A DNA stretch of 64,000 nucleotides from Kordia algicida OT-1 (GCF_000154725.1 NZ_DS544873.1:3299397-3363396); one strand, 5' to 3'; positions 52,833-63,993 are shown, numbered from the stretch's first letter. Notes: generated by a model not told the origin, from the sequence alone. Numbers and translations are program-made.

Positions 52833-53723
52833 CTAAAACGATAACTTCACTTCAGAAGCTACATTCAAATTCACTTTCTTTCCAAAAATCAACGCGCGAT
52901 TATCATCCAAATGTCCCGCAGGAAAGTCAAAACAAATTGGGAAATCGTACTCCGCAGTTGCATCAACAATAATCTCCTGTGCATTTTTTCCAAAAGGAAT
53001 GGTATTATCGTGCATTTTGGTCATTCCGCCAACAATCAATCCCGATAAACCTTCAAAATATTTGTTTTGCTTCAAGTTCATCAACATTCGGTCTACATGA
53101 TACAAATATTCATCCAAATCTTCCAAAAACAATACTTTTCCTGTCGTATCAAGCGATAAATCAGAACCTGTCATACTGTACAACATGCTCAAATTTCCGC
53201 CAATCAATTCGCCTGTAGCAGTTCCTTTTCTATTAAAATTTGCATTTGGGACAGAATAGTTAAGGCTTTCGCCGAATAATACTTTCCGCAAACTTTCGAG
53301 CGATTCAGAAGTATTTCTCGACAAATCAATAGGCATTGTGGCGTGCAAGGTTTCAAAGTTCAATTGCTGTCCTTTAGCATGTAAAACGGTTACATCAGAA
53401 TAGCCAATAATCCACTTTGGATTTTTTACAAATCGTGAAAAATCTAAGTAATCTATCATGCGAATTGTTCCATAGCCGCCGCGTGCGCACCAAATTGCGT
53501 CAATACTATCATCATCCATAAACTGCTGAAAATTCATTGCGCGTGTCATATCATCACCAGCAAACTGGTTTTCTTCAAGATCGATTGTTGTTCCTAGAAC
53601 AACTTTCAAATCCCAACTGTGCAATAGCTCAATGGCGGCTTCAATCTCTGCAATAGAAATTTTACGCGCCGTCGATAAAATACCCACAGTTGCGCCTTTG
53701 TGTAGTGGTTTTGGTTGGTTCAT
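52833..53723 (-). CDS. ldcA: LD-carboxypeptidase (muramoyltetrapeptide carboxypeptidase, S66)
   Basis: 296 residues. Removes the terminal D-alanine from murein tetrapeptides during recycling. N-terminal GATVGILSTARKIS, nucleophile serine in WIIGYSDVTVLHAKG, and the Glu/His partners in LFLEDLDEYLYHVDRM and FPAGHLDDNRALIFG fit peptidase family S66. Symbol by family. Single gene, divergent from metG. Confidence 0.93.
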   Translation of the reverse strand: MNQPKPLHKGATVGILSTARKISIAEIEAAIELLHSWDLKVVLGTTIDLEENQFAGDDMTRAMNFQQFMDDDSIDAIWCARGGYGTIRMIDYLDFSRFVKNPKWIIGYSDVTVLHAKGQQLNFETLHATMPIDLSRNTSESLESLRKVLFGESLNYSVPNANFNRKGTATGELIGGNLSMLYSMTGSDLSLDTTGKVLFLEDLDEYLYHVDRMLMNLKQNKYFEGLSGLIVGGMTKMHDNTIPFGKNAQEIIVDATAEYDFPICFDFPAGHLDDNRALIFGKKVNLNVASEVKLSF

Positions 53724-53878
53724 ATATTAAAAATAGCAGAAAAAATATAGACTTTATTTTCAAACAAAAACAAAATGCATTTTTAGATGATCTGCAAAAA
53801 ACATCGATTTTCTGACTATTCGCTACAAATTAATACTATTTCATGCACTTTTCAATACATAAATCTTGTAGGAATCCT

Positions 53879-53886
53879 TATTTTTG
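53879..53886 (+). promoter_or_regulatory. -7 promoter box for metG
   Basis: TATTTTTG lies 71 bases before the metG start and within the longer frame that begins at 53787, which supports the internal start. Confidence 0.45.
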
Positions 53887-53957
53887 CACGTTCATACACG
53901 ATTTTTGACACAAAATGCTGTCAGAAATTCAAATTTATAGAATTGAAACAAAACGAA

Positions 53958-56006
53958 ATGACTCAGAATCCACAACGTTACACCATTACCGCCGCGTTGC
54001 CGTACACAAACGGACCGATCCATATTGGACACTTAGCTGGCGTATATGTTCCTGCAGATATTTATGCACGTTACTTACGATTAATTGGCAAAGATGTTGC
54101 CTTTATGTGCGGAAGTGACGAACACGGTGTTGCGATTCCGATGCGCGCCAAAAAAGAAGGCGTTTCACCACAAGATATTATTGATAAATATCACGGAATC
54201 ATCAAGCAATCGTTTGAAGATTTTGGAATTTCGTTTGATAATTATTCGCGTACCTCAGCAGAAATTCATCACAAAACAGCTTCTGATTTTTTTAAAAAAC
54301 TATATGAAGATGGCGAATTTATCGAAGAAGTAACCGAACAATTATACGATGCCGAAGCCGATCAATTTTTGGCAGATCGTTTTGTAGTAGGAACTTGTCC
54401 AAAATGTAATTATGAAGAAGCGTATGGCGATCAATGTGAAAACTGCGGAAGTTCATTAAGCGGCACAGAACTCATCAACCCAAAATCAGCAATCACAGGA
54501 AATGTTCCGACGTTAAAACAAACAAAACACTGGTTTTTACCCTTAGATAAATACAGCGATTTCTTAAACGAATGGATTGTAGAAGGACATAAAAAAGACT
54601 GGAAACCCAATGTATACGGACAAGTAAAATCGTGGGTCGATGACGGTTTGCGTCCACGTGCTGTAACGCGCGATTTAGATTGGGGAATTCCTGTTCCCGT
54701 TGAAGGTGCCGAAGGAAAAGTACTCTATGTTTGGTTTGATGCGCCAATTGGATATATTTCAGCAACGAAAGAATGGGCTGAAAGAGAAGGAAAAGATTGG
54801 GAACCATACTGGAAAGATTCTACCACTAAGTTGGTACACTTTATCGGAAAAGATAATATTGTATTTCACTGCATCATTTTCCCATCGATGTTAAAAGCGC
54901 ATGGCGATTATATTTTGCCAGACAATGTTCCTGCAAATGAATTCTTGAATTTAGAAGGTAGAAAACTATCAACGTCTAAAAACTGGGCAGTTTGGTTGCA
55001 TGAATATTTAGAAGATTTCCCTGGAAAAGAAGATGTTTTGCGTTATGCGTTGACAGCAAATGCTCCTGAAACTAAAGATAATGATTTCACGTGGAAAGAT
55101 TTCCAAACGCGAAACAATAGTGAATTGGTTGCGATTTTAGGAAACTTCATCAATCGTGTAATCGTGTTAACGCATAAATATTATGATGGAATTGTTCCTG
55201 AATATACAGGCGAATATGAAGAATTGACACAAATACAACATTTTCCAAATGTCATTGCGAGTTCTATTGAACGATATCGTTTCCGCGAAGCAAGTCAGGA
55301 ATTAATGAACTTGGCACGACTTGGAAATCAGTTTTTACAGGCTAACGAACCTTGGAAAAAGATCAAAGAAGATCCAGAAACCGTAAAAGGAATTATGTAT
55401 GTGGCATTGCAAATTGCGGCTGCGATTGCAGTTTTATCGGAACCATTTTTACCATTTACTGCGAAAAAATTAAAAAATATGTTGGCGCTTGACGCGAATT
55501 TAGGTTGGAATGATATCGCTACAAAAGAAATACTCCTTCCGACTGGACATAAAATTAACGAAAAAGAATTGCTGTTTGATAAAATTGACGATAAAGAAAT
55601 TCAAGCACAATTGGATAAGTTGGAAGCGACCAAAAAAGCCAACGAAGCAGCCAATAAAGAAGTAGTTCCTCAAAAAGAAACGGCAACTTTTGACGATTTT
55701 ACAAAGTTAGATTTACGTGTCGGCACCATTGTAGAAGCAGAAAAAGTTCGCAAAACAAAAAAGCTTTTAAAATTGATTGTCGATACAGGTTTAGACAAGC
55801 GCACGATCGTTTCTGGAATTGCAGAAAGTTTTTCGCCAGAAGAAATCATTGGTAAAAAAGTAACGGTTTTAGCCAACTTAGCACCAAGAACGATTGCCAA
55901 AGTAGAAAGTCAGGGAATGATTTTAATGACAGAAACACCAGAAGGAAAATTGGTTTTTGTAAATCCTGATGAAGCTGGTGTGAATAATGGAGAGACGATT
56001 AACTAA
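53958..56006 (+). CDS. metG: Methionyl-tRNA synthetase
   Basis: 682 residues from [19 protein letters not shown]. The HIGH motif is [11 protein letters not shown]; the zinc knuckle has [17 protein letters not shown]; the KMSKS equivalent is [10 protein letters not shown]-terminal tRNA-binding domain of the EMAP/Trbp111 type (about 575-682; [20 protein letters not shown]) is fused. The class I core is complete. The 57 upstream codons in frame are non-coding by appearance. Confidence 0.97.
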   Translation: MTQNPQRYTITAALPYTNGPIHIGHLAGVYVPADIYARYLRLIGKDVAFMCGSDEHGVAIPMRAKKEGVSPQDIIDKYHGIIKQSFEDFGISFDNYSRTSAEIHHKTASDFFKKLYEDGEFIEEVTEQLYDAEADQFLADRFVVGTCPKCNYEEAYGDQCENCGSSLSGTELINPKSAITGNVPTLKQTKHWFLPLDKYSDFLNEWIVEGHKKDWKPNVYGQVKSWVDDGLRPRAVTRDLDWGIPVPVEGAEGKVLYVWFDAPIGYISATKEWAEREGKDWEPYWKDSTTKLVHFIGKDNIVFHCIIFPSMLKAHGDYILPDNVPANEFLNLEGRKLSTSKNWAVWLHEYLEDFPGKEDVLRYALTANAPETKDNDFTWKDFQTRNNSELVAILGNFINRVIVLTHKYYDGIVPEYTGEYEELTQIQHFPNVIASSIERYRFREASQELMNLARLGNQFLQANEPWKKIKEDPETVKGIMYVALQIAAAIAVLSEPFLPFTAKKLKNMLALDANLGWNDIATKEILLPTGHKINEKELLFDKIDDKEIQAQLDKLEATKKANEAANKEVVPQKETATFDDFTKLDLRVGTIVEAEKVRKTKKLLKLIVDTGLDKRTIVSGIAESFSPEEIIGKKVTVLANLAPRTIAKVESQGMILMTETPEGKLVFVNPDEAGVNNGETIN

Positions 56007-56040
56007 GTACTTTCATAGAAACGTAGCTTCAATCTAAAAA

Positions 56041-56562
56041 ATGTCTAAAACTAATTTTATAGAAATTGCAACAAAACGACTTTTACTAGCAAAGTTGCAA
56101 AAGACAGATTGGGAAATGGTTTCTTTCTTACGAACCGATGAAAACGTGAATAAATTCATCCAAAGACCAACGGCAGAAACCAAAGAAAAAGCGCTGCAAT
56201 TCATTGAAAGAATTCATAAAAATATAGAAAATCAAGATTCATATTACTGGAAAATAACAGAAAAAGGCAACACAACAATGATTGGTGCTATCTGCTTATG
56301 GAACTTTTCTAAAGATCGTAAAGCTGCCGAAGTAGGATACGATTTAAGTCCAAAATATCAAGGAAAAGGCATTATGAGTGAAGCTTTACAAAATGTAATC
56401 ACGTTTGGATTCCAAAATTTGAATTTAGACCTAATTGAAGCGTATACACATTATCAAAACGAAAGTTCAAAAACACTCCTTAAAAGAAATGGATTTAGGT
56501 TAGTTGAAGGTAAAAAAGATGCAGACAATACGACTAATATTGTTTATGAATTAAAAAAGTAA
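56041..56562 (+). CDS. GNAT N-acetyltransferase (RimJ/RimL-like)
   Basis: 173 residues. It begins IEIATKRLLLAKLQKTDWEM and has GYDLSPKYQGKGIMSEALQNVI with the acetyl-CoA loop, and YTHYQNESSKTLLKRNGF, as in ribosomal-protein-type acetyltransferases. The substrate is unknown. It follows metG by 34 bases. Confidence 0.86.
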   Translation: MSKTNFIEIATKRLLLAKLQKTDWEMVSFLRTDENVNKFIQRPTAETKEKALQFIERIHKNIENQDSYYWKITEKGNTTMIGAICLWNFSKDRKAAEVGYDLSPKYQGKGIMSEALQNVITFGFQNLNLDLIEAYTHYQNESSKTLLKRNGFRLVEGKKDADNTTNIVYELKK

Positions 56563-56681
56563 GTTGCTCGATATCAACTCATCAATATTCCTTTAGTTAG
56601 AATAAATTAAAATTATACCGCAAACAAGCAAAGCTCGCGGTTAATACGTATTTTTACATAACTAAAAAAAACAGAAACGCT

Positions 56682-57200
56682 ATGTTATCAAAAAATATGG
56701 AAAGCGCACTCAACGCGCAAATCAAAATAGAAGCAGAATCTTCACAAGTATATTTAGCCATGGCAAGTTTTGCTGAAACGCAAGGTTTTGAAGGAGTAAC
56801 TTCATTTATGTATGAACATTCTGATGAAGAACGCCAACACATGCTAAAGTTTGTAAAATACATTAACGAACGTGGCGGACATGCAGTAATTTCAGAATTA
56901 TCAAAACCGCCAGTTGAATATGGCTCGTTAAAAGAAATGTTTCAAAAACTCTTTGAGCATGAAATCAAAGTATCAAAAAGTATCAACGATTTGGTACATA
57001 TCAGTTTGCAAGAACAAGACTATGCAACGCATAACTTTTTACAATGGTATGTAGCCGAACAAATTGAAGAAGAAGCCTTGGCTCGTACAATTTTAGATAA
57101 AATCAACCTAATTGGTGATGATAAAGGCGGATTGTACTTGTTTGATAGAGATGTACAAGCTATCACGGTGCAACCGGCGACAAATGCTCCTTCAGAATAA
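56682..57200 (+). CDS. ftnA: Ferritin
   Basis: 172 residues. Iron-storage four-helix bundle with ferroxidase ligands in KIEAESSQVYLAMASF and YEHSDEERQHMLKFV (EExxH), and QWYVAEQIEEEALA later. The prokaryotic non-heme FtnA type is favoured over bacterioferritin because no heme-binding methionine context is seen. Symbol by family. A strong hairpin follows. Confidence 0.94.
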   Translation: MLSKNMESALNAQIKIEAESSQVYLAMASFAETQGFEGVTSFMYEHSDEERQHMLKFVKYINERGGHAVISELSKPPVEYGSLKEMFQKLFEHEIKVSKSINDLVHISLQEQDYATHNFLQWYVAEQIEEEALARTILDKINLIGDDKGGLYLFDRDVQAITVQPATNAPSE

Positions 57201-57225
57201 CGAAGATCATATTTACTTTGTATAC

Positions 57226-57253
57226 AAGCGATTGGAAGAAATTTCAATCGCTT
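57226..57253 (+). terminator. Terminator after ferritin
   Basis: AAGCGATTG and CAATCGCTT form a perfect nine-pair stem with a ten-base loop and a following T run, 26 bases past the stop codon. Confidence 0.85.
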
Positions 57254-57643
57254 TTTTAGTATAAAAATATTTTTTATTCCTGCGGAGGTGAAAATCTATC
57301 TATATCAAAACATGAAATGTATAAACTTAGAAACGGATTGCTTCGATTTAATGTAACAATTTAGAAATTTGAAAATGTACCAATGGTAATGAATTGCCAT
57401 ATCAATAAACTATATTATTTATGTACTTCAAAGTACATACAGCATAACTATAGAAACAGATTGCCACGTCGCAAACTCCTCGCAAAGACGTATCATAAAA
57501 TAGAGAGTTGTTAATGTAACAATTTGAAAATGTATCAATTAGTTTTTAACAACACTCAAATTTGTCTTAGAAATAACCTTGAATCATTAAATTTTTAAAT
57601 CCTTGAATTGATGAGCAAAGCGAATCCAAAAGCGATCGCGAGT
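57254..57643. other. Gene-free region with repeat remnants
   Basis: About 390 bases without a credible ORF. It contains repeated phrases such as TTTGAAAATGTACCAAT and TTTGAAAATGTATCAAT, a perfect palindrome ATGTACTT-CA-AAGTACAT (57420-57437), a half copy of the palindromic element (57454-57490), and GCAAAGCGAATCC-type remnants near 57612. It looks like a landing site for degenerate interspersed repeats. Confidence 0.55.
57454..57490. repeat. Palindromic interspersed repeat, partial copy 3
   Basis: Contains ACAGATTGCCACG and the end CTCCTCGCAAAGACG, matching one half of the elements at 29329-29432 and 35048-35144. The other half is missing or too decayed to recognise. Confidence 0.6.
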
Positions 57644-59188
57644 CTAACGAAGCAACAATTTCGCTTTCGCTTGAATAATCTCCGCAACAGGTTTATTCTC
57701 AATATTACTTTCCAACCACGACAAAATATCCAAATACAAAAAGGCTCTGCGCTCATACGGATCGTCTTCAAAAGGTTTCAACTTAGCATGTAAGGTTTCA
57801 AACGCTTTCTTAATTTGATTTGGATAAATGTTGCCTAAACCTTTCAAAAAAGCAATCATTTCCTTCTGAACTTCGTGCAAATCATCCATTTTCAACAAAT
57901 ACTTATACGTACTTTTTAGCTGTGATTCCAAATGGTAATCCATGCCTAATTCGTAATGTGCTACCAAATTCAAAATTCGCGAAAAGCACAACAAATCTTC
58001 CCGTACTTTCAACGATTTATTGCGGATAATTTTCTGTAAATATTCAATACAGTTTTTGTTGTCTCCTGCGCCAAAATACAAGGAAGCAATCTTGTAGTAA
58101 AAAATCATTACGTGATGTTCGTCAATTCGATTTTCAAACGAAGCAATGCGCTCATTCACTTCATCCACCAAATACAATCCTTCGCTAAATGTTCCTGTCA
58201 AAAAATGATAATTCAGCTTATTCATATACACATACAAAAAGCTCAATACCTTAGTATTATCATTCTGCGGCACAATATCGTGTGCAATATCATGTTCCAA
58301 TTGCAACAATACTTCCTTGAATTTAACTTCATGTTTGATGTAAAACAACGATTCCAACAAATAATGATTGCCTTTCAAATAAAATACAGGATGAATTTCC
58401 TTCATCTTTGGCGATTCTGTAAACAACGAAACCCATTTATACGAATATTTGTAACTCGATAAAAAATCTTGTGTCAAAAAACTATACCACAAATGCGCTT
58501 TGTACAACCATAATTTCTCTCTAAAGCCGAGTGTTTCAACAGCAATTTCTGGCATTCGCGAATTAAAATATGCGGTGATTTCTTTATGGTCTTCTTCATT
58601 CTTTACATAACCAACTTTAAGTAACAAACCGTACAATTCCAATGATAAATTCGACAATTTACTCGTCAATGTATTCTGAATACTTAAGGTTTTCGCTTCT
58701 GCGGAAAGTTCATCGGCGCGACTTGCCATACTTCGGGTAATGTACTGTGTCTCAATAATTTTTTCGAGTTCCACAATTTCATAAGCAACATTCTTTTCTT
58801 CGTGTTCTAAAGCGAGAATTTTTGCTTTATCAAGTAATTTCAAACTCTGTGTATACAAACCTTTATTATACAAAATGGTTGCATAATCGAGCTGTTCTCT
58901 AATGACAATTCGAATATTATGCTGCGCAGGATTTAAACGTAAACTCTTTAAAATTTGCTTGTATAAATTGGCTTTTAAATTGGATAATTGCTGTTTGGTA
59001 ACAATCTTCTTTTTTAAGATAGCTTGTTCATCATACGTTTGACTTTTATCTAAAAACGTAAACAACGCCAAAAATTTAGAATTTACATTGCCTTCAAATC
59101 GTCCAACGTACAACTTAAATTGTCGTTTCTCAGATTTTGATAACGATTTAATCAGTATAAATAAAGATTCCTTTTGTGGGTTTGGCAT
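57644..59188 (-). CDS. Conserved helical (TPR-like) protein of unknown function
   Basis: 514 residues, entirely helical, no signal peptide or membrane segment. It begins ESLFILIKSLSKSEKRQFKLY, typical of a conserved Bacteroidota family without a known role. Repeated helix pairs (about 90-470; ATILYNKGLYTQSLKLLDKA, MIFYYKIASLYFGAGDNKN) suggest tetratricopeptide-like packing. Divergent from leuA. Function not inferred. Confidence 0.75.
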   Translation of the reverse strand: MPNPQKESLFILIKSLSKSEKRQFKLYVGRFEGNVNSKFLALFTFLDKSQTYDEQAILKKKIVTKQQLSNLKANLYKQILKSLRLNPAQHNIRIVIREQLDYATILYNKGLYTQSLKLLDKAKILALEHEEKNVAYEIVELEKIIETQYITRSMASRADELSAEAKTLSIQNTLTSKLSNLSLELYGLLLKVGYVKNEEDHKEITAYFNSRMPEIAVETLGFREKLWLYKAHLWYSFLTQDFLSSYKYSYKWVSLFTESPKMKEIHPVFYLKGNHYLLESLFYIKHEVKFKEVLLQLEHDIAHDIVPQNDNTKVLSFLYVYMNKLNYHFLTGTFSEGLYLVDEVNERIASFENRIDEHHVMIFYYKIASLYFGAGDNKNCIEYLQKIIRNKSLKVREDLLCFSRILNLVAHYELGMDYHLESQLKSTYKYLLKMDDLHEVQKEMIAFLKGLGNIYPNQIKKAFETLHAKLKPFEDDPYERRAFLYLDILSWLESNIENKPVAEIIQAKAKLLLR

Positions 59189-59347
59189 TGTAAAAAACTA
59201 TTCTATAACTATTTTATTTACAGTATTTTAATCTAAAAACAAATAAGTTTAGCCACTGTAAAACGCATTGCAAAATCATTCGTTTTAGGAAATACAAAGT
59301 ATACATTCGTAAGAATAAAAAGAAATAAACACTCAAATTTTTAATTT

Positions 59348-60520
59348 ATGAGTTCAAATCGAGTCTATATTTTTGATACTACTTTGCGCGATGGTGAGCA
59401 AGTTCCAGGTTGTAAACTCAACACGGAAGAAAAGTTAATGATTGCTTCCCGATTAGACAAACTTGGCGTGGATGTTATTGAAGCTGGTTTTCCTGTATCG
59501 AGTCCAGGAGATTTTCAATCGGTAGAAGCCATTGCAAAGCTCGTAAAAAATGCTACTGTTTGCGGACTAACTAGAGCCGTAGAAAATGATATAAAAGTAG
59601 CTGCAGAAGCACTAACCTTCGCAAAACGCCCACGAATTCATACAGGAATCGGAACGTCTGAATCGCACATGAAATATAAATTTAAAGCAACACCTGAACA
59701 AATCATTGAACGCGCTGTTGCTGCCGTAAAATATGCAAAATCATTTTTAGAAGATGTAGAATTCTATGCAGAAGATGCCGGACGAAGCGACAATGAATTT
59801 CTCGCCAGAGTTTGCGAAGCCGTTATCAAAGCAGGTGCAACCGTACTAAACATTCCAGATACTACAGGATATTGTTTGCCAGAAGAATACGGACAAAAAA
59901 TAAAATACCTCAAAGAAAACGTCACAGGAATTCACAATGCCATTCTTTCCTGTCATTGTCATAATGATTTAGGATTGGCAACCGCAAACTCAATTGCTGG
60001 TGTGATGAATGGTGCGCGACAAGTAGAATGTACAATCAACGGAATTGGCGAACGTGCAGGAAACACATCACTGGAAGAAGTCGCAATGATCTTAAAGCAA
60101 CATCCGTATTTAGACTTAAACACAAACATCAATTCAACCATGTTAACCGAAATCAGTCAATTGGTTTCTGATACTATGGGAATGCCTGTGCAACCTAACA
60201 AAGCGATTGTTGGAACCAATGCTTTTGCACACAGCTCAGGAATTCATCAAGATGGCGTTATCAAACACAGAGAAACCTACGAAATCATGGATCCGAAAGA
60301 TGTTGGTGCCGAAACTTCTTCTATCGTATTAACAGCCAGAAGCGGACGCGCAGCATTAGCCTACCGAGCTAAAAATGTTGGGTACGATTTGACGAAACGT
60401 GAATTAGATACCATTTACAGTGACTTTCTACATTTTGCAGACAAACACAAAGAAGTAACCGATACAGACATTCATCAGATTATAAAAATGAGTGAAGTTT
60501 CTAGAAGAATGTACGCATAA
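59348..60520 (+). CDS. leuA: 2-isopropylmalate synthase, short form
   Basis: 390 residues. Condenses acetyl-CoA with 2-ketoisovalerate, first step of leucine synthesis. TIM-barrel domain with [13 protein letters not shown], metal ligands in [15 protein letters not shown] and the [19 protein letters not shown] signature. Usual LeuA proteins have about 510 residues with a C-terminal leucine-binding regulatory domain; here only a short linker region follows the barrel, so leucine feedback at that domain is not expected. Homocitrate or citramalate synthase is possible by length, but the leuCDB operon settles it. Confidence 0.9.
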   Translation: MSSNRVYIFDTTLRDGEQVPGCKLNTEEKLMIASRLDKLGVDVIEAGFPVSSPGDFQSVEAIAKLVKNATVCGLTRAVENDIKVAAEALTFAKRPRIHTGIGTSESHMKYKFKATPEQIIERAVAAVKYAKSFLEDVEFYAEDAGRSDNEFLARVCEAVIKAGATVLNIPDTTGYCLPEEYGQKIKYLKENVTGIHNAILSCHCHNDLGLATANSIAGVMNGARQVECTINGIGERAGNTSLEEVAMILKQHPYLDLNTNINSTMLTEISQLVSDTMGMPVQPNKAIVGTNAFAHSSGIHQDGVIKHRETYEIMDPKDVGAETSSIVLTARSGRAALAYRAKNVGYDLTKRELDTIYSDFLHFADKHKEVTDTDIHQIIKMSEVSRRMYA

Positions 60521-60544
60521 ATCCCGCTTTTTGGAAAAATTCTA

Positions 60545-61942
60545 ATGAAGATGAAAAAAACATTATTTGACAAAGTTTGGGACGCACATGTAGTAGACAG
60601 CATTCCCAACGGACCACAAATTTTATACATAGACAAACATTTAATTCACGAAGTAACGAGTCCGCAAGCGTTCAACGAATTAAAAAAAAGAAACATTCCT
60701 ATTTTTAGACCAAAGCAAATCATTGCGACTGCCGATCATAATACACCAACGGTAGACCAGCATTTGCCAGTGAAAGACGAATTATCTCGAAATCAACTAC
60801 AACAACTTCAACAAAACTGTGACGAGCATAACATCCAATTATATGCTTTAGGTCATCAATACAACGGAATTGTACACGTAATGGCACCCGAATTAGGCAT
60901 CACGCAACCTGGAATGACCATGGTTTGTGGAGACAGTCATACCTCAACGCATGGAGCCTTTGGTGCTATTGCTTTTGGAATCGGAACGAGTCAAGTAGCA
61001 CAAGTATTTGCGAGTCAATCACTGTTACTAAAGAAACCAAAAAAGATGCGTATTACGGTAAACGGAAACTTGCAAAACAATGTATTGCCTAAAGATGTCA
61101 TTCTTTACATCATTTCAAAATTAGGAACAGACAGCGGTACGGAACACTTTATCGAATTTGCAGGAGATGTTTTTGAAAACATGTCCATGGAAGGACGCAT
61201 GACCGTTTGTAATATGAGTATTGAAATGGGCGCACGCGGCGGAATGATTGCACCAGACGAAACCACTTTTGCATACGTAGCAGGAAGAAAATTTGCGCCA
61301 AAAGGAGCTGATTTTGATAAAAAAGTTGCTTACTGGAAAACGTTGAAAACAGACGCTTCCGCGGAATTTGACACAGAATATACTTTTGATGCTTCTGACA
61401 TCACACCAATGATTACATTTGGAACGAATCCTGGCATGGGAATTCCGCTCACGGAAAATATTCCATCCGAAAACGATGCCAACCTAGAAAAATCATTGCA
61501 ATACATGAATTTTGAAAAAGGTACTTCCCTCATCGGACAACAAGTAAATTATGTCTTTATAGGAAGCTGTACCAATTCGCGCATTGAAGATTTTAGAGTT
61601 GCCGCCAATTATGTTGAAGGAAAACAAAAAGCACCAAATATCAATGCTTGGTTAGTGCCAGGTTCGCAATTGGTCGTACAACAAATAAAAGAAGAAGGTT
61701 TAGATAAAATCTTTGAAGCAGCAGGTTTCAAACTACGTCAACCAGGTTGTTCGGCGTGTTTGGCAATGAATGATGATAAAATTCCTGATGGCGAATATTG
61801 CGTTTCTACGTCAAACCGAAACTTTGAAGGACGACAAGGACAAGGTTCGCGTACACTATTGGCAAGTCCGTTAGTTGCCGCAGCCACTGCCATTGCAGGA
61901 AAAATAGTAGCTATTAACACTCCAGTATTGGAAGAAGCCTAA
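60545..61942 (+). CDS. leuC: 3-isopropylmalate dehydratase large subunit
   Basis: 465 residues (463 if the second ATG at 60551, giving [15 protein letters not shown], is used; that is perhaps the better start). Aconitase-family isomerase. The [4Fe-4S] cysteines are in [13 protein letters not shown] and [13 protein letters not shown], with [18 protein letters not shown] at the active site. It starts 24 bases after leuA and ends eight bases before leuD. Confidence 0.97.
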   Translation: MKMKKTLFDKVWDAHVVDSIPNGPQILYIDKHLIHEVTSPQAFNELKKRNIPIFRPKQIIATADHNTPTVDQHLPVKDELSRNQLQQLQQNCDEHNIQLYALGHQYNGIVHVMAPELGITQPGMTMVCGDSHTSTHGAFGAIAFGIGTSQVAQVFASQSLLLKKPKKMRITVNGNLQNNVLPKDVILYIISKLGTDSGTEHFIEFAGDVFENMSMEGRMTVCNMSIEMGARGGMIAPDETTFAYVAGRKFAPKGADFDKKVAYWKTLKTDASAEFDTEYTFDASDITPMITFGTNPGMGIPLTENIPSENDANLEKSLQYMNFEKGTSLIGQQVNYVFIGSCTNSRIEDFRVAANYVEGKQKAPNINAWLVPGSQLVVQQIKEEGLDKIFEAAGFKLRQPGCSACLAMNDDKIPDGEYCVSTSNRNFEGRQGQGSRTLLASPLVAAATAIAGKIVAINTPVLEEA

Positions 61943-61950
61943 AAAAACAC

Positions 61951-62535
61951 ATGAGTACATTTAACACTTTTACCTCTACCGCATTTCCACTTGCTGTAGA
62001 AAATATAGACACCGATCAAATCATTCCTGCCCGTTTTTTAAAAGCGACGAGTAGAGACGGATTTGGCGAAAATTTATTTCGAGATTGGCGATATCACAAA
62101 GATGGAAGCCTGAATGCCGATTTTGTACTGAATCAGCAACAATATTCAGGTTCTATCTTAGTGGCAGGACACAATTTTGGTTGCGGTTCTAGTAGAGAAC
62201 ACGCGGCTTGGGCACTGAAAGACTTCGGTTTCAACGTAATTATTTCGAGTTTTTTTGCTGATATTTTTAAAGGAAACGCGCTCAACAATCATGTATTGCC
62301 TATTCAAGTGACACCGGCATTTTTGGCGAAGCTTTTAGTAGCTATTCAAGAGAATCCTAATACAGAAATTGAAGTTAATTTAGAAGCACAAACTGTAGCT
62401 TTTGGAAAAGAAAAAGCTTCATTTGATATTAACCCATATAAAAAAATGTGCTTGCAAAAAGGATATGATGATATTGACTTTTTAGTCAGCAATCTATCTA
62501 AAATAAAAGCATTTGAACAACAACATATATACTAG
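61951..62535 (+). CDS. leuD: 3-isopropylmalate dehydratase small subunit
   Basis: 194 residues. Swivel domain partner of LeuC. The [20 protein letters not shown] and [20 protein letters not shown] motifs are intact. Nine bases separate it from leuB. Confidence 0.97.
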   Translation: MSTFNTFTSTAFPLAVENIDTDQIIPARFLKATSRDGFGENLFRDWRYHKDGSLNADFVLNQQQYSGSILVAGHNFGCGSSREHAAWALKDFGFNVIISSFFADIFKGNALNNHVLPIQVTPAFLAKLLVAIQENPNTEIEVNLEAQTVAFGKEKASFDINPYKKMCLQKGYDDIDFLVSNLSKIKAFEQQHIY

Positions 62536-62544
62536 AATTTAGCT

Positions 62545-63660
62545 ATGAACTTACACATTGGCGTACTTTCAGGTGATGGAATTGGTCCTGAAGTAACAAA
62601 TCAATCGATAAAAATTTTAACTGCCATTGCAGACAAATATCAGCATACATTTACGTTTCAACACGAATTGGTTGGCGCCATTGCTATTGATGAAACAGGA
62701 AATCCGTTGCCACAAAAAACATTGAATCTCTGTTTGGAAGCAGATGCTGTTTTATTTGGTGCCATTGGCAATCCGAAATACGATAACAATCCAGCTGCAA
62801 AAGTGCGTCCCGAACAAGGATTATTGGCATTGCGAAAAGCGTTGGGATTGTTTGCCAACATTCGTCCTGTAAAAGCGTATGATACTTTATTGGACAAATC
62901 GCCACTAAAAAAACACATCATTCAAGATACGGACATTGTGATTTATCGCGAATTGACAGGCGGCATTTACTTTGGAGAAAAAACACTCAGCGAAGATGGC
63001 ACTGCTGCTTCTGACTTATGTTCCTACAGCAAAACAGAAATTGAACGCGTAGCACACTTGGCATTTAAAGCGGCACAAAGCAGACGAAAAAAATTAACTT
63101 TGGTTGACAAAGCCAATGTATTGGAAACCTCTCGTTTGTGGCGAAAAGTAGTTACAGCAATGGCTTCACAATATCCTGACGTCGAATTGGATTTCCTTTT
63201 TGTTGATAATGCAGCGATGCAAATGGTTTTAAATCCGAGTCAATTTGATGTAATTTTGACTGAGAATATGTTTGGCGATATCATTTCGGATGAAGCCAGC
63301 GTAATTGGTGGCTCTATTGGATTATTGGCGTCGGCTTCTATTGGAGAAAAGTATGCGTTGTTTGAGCCAATTCACGGTTCGTATCCGCAAGCCACAGGAA
63401 AAGGTATTGCCAACCCGATTGCTTCTATCTTATCGGCAGCGATGTTGTTAGATCATTTTGGACTTTTAGAAGAAGCGGAAACGGTAAGAGATGCTGTTGA
63501 ACGTGCAATTGACTTAGAAATTTGCACACCAGATTTAAACGCTCACGGTGGTTATTCTACTGAAAACGTCGGAACTTTTATTGAAGATTTTATTGAAAAT
63601 GTTGACGCATTACACATCAACACAGGCAATATTAAGGTAGGGCAGTCTACCATAATTTAG
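62545..63660 (+). CDS. leuB: 3-isopropylmalate dehydrogenase
   Basis: 371 residues. NAD-dependent oxidative decarboxylation to 2-ketoisocaproate. GDGIGPEVTNQS, RELTGGIYFGEK, DKANVLETSRLWRK and NMFGDIISDEASVIGGSIGLL match the family. Last gene of leuACDB; a terminator follows 18 bases after the stop. ilvE, needed for the final amination, is not in view. Confidence 0.97.
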   Translation: MNLHIGVLSGDGIGPEVTNQSIKILTAIADKYQHTFTFQHELVGAIAIDETGNPLPQKTLNLCLEADAVLFGAIGNPKYDNNPAAKVRPEQGLLALRKALGLFANIRPVKAYDTLLDKSPLKKHIIQDTDIVIYRELTGGIYFGEKTLSEDGTAASDLCSYSKTEIERVAHLAFKAAQSRRKKLTLVDKANVLETSRLWRKVVTAMASQYPDVELDFLFVDNAAMQMVLNPSQFDVILTENMFGDIISDEASVIGGSIGLLASASIGEKYALFEPIHGSYPQATGKGIANPIASILSAAMLLDHFGLLEEAETVRDAVERAIDLEICTPDLNAHGGYSTENVGTFIEDFIENVDALHINTGNIKVGQSTII

Positions 63661-63677
63661 TTTTTAGAGTGTCAAAC

Positions 63678-63707
63678 ATTCCCTTTTCTTCATGCAGAGA
63701 AGGGAAT
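63678..63707 (+). terminator. Terminator of the leuACDB operon
   Basis: ATTCCCTTTTCT and AGAGAAGGGAAT form a 12-pair stem with one G-U pair and a six-base loop, followed by six T. Confidence 0.85.
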
Positions 63708-63771
63708 TTTTTATTCTTTTTGATGAAGTAAAAAAAGATTCTTTACTTTTGTTATCTATAGAAGATTGAAA

Positions 63772-63993
63772 ATGAATATTCAAGCAGAAAAAATAGCGTT
63801 ATTGAAGTTGTTGTTAGACACTAACAATCCGAAGATTATTCAATCAATTAAACAAATCTTCGAAAAAGAAGAACCTTCTCCGATTTGGGATGAATTATCC
63901 GAAACTGAAAAAAAGGAAATACAGCAAGGAATTTCTGATGTTGAAAATGGAAATGTAACTGATTACAATTCATTTATGGTAAAACATAGATAA
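63772..63993 (+). CDS. Small antitoxin-like protein
   Basis: 73 residues from the ATG giving MNIQAEKIALLKLLL; a TTG two codons upstream is an alternative. Helical, acidic, with a pattern like the addiction-module component family: KLLLDTNNPKIIQSIKQIF, then EPSPIWDELSETEKKEIQQG and ISDVENGNVTDYNSFM. Such proteins usually precede a RelE/ParE-type toxin, and an ATG follows directly after its stop. The family call is moderate. Confidence 0.65.
   Translation: MNIQAEKIALLKLLLDTNNPKIIQSIKQIFEKEEPSPIWDELSETEKKEIQQGISDVENGNVTDYNSFMVKHR

Noticed and set aside
53787-53957. 57 extra codons at the N-terminus of metG
   Set aside because: The stretch has no similarity to MetRS N-termini and contains a promoter box at 53879-53886.
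59348-60544. Possible truncation of leuA
   Set aside because: No remnant of the regulatory domain is found before leuC, and the barrel is complete; it is a natural short form.
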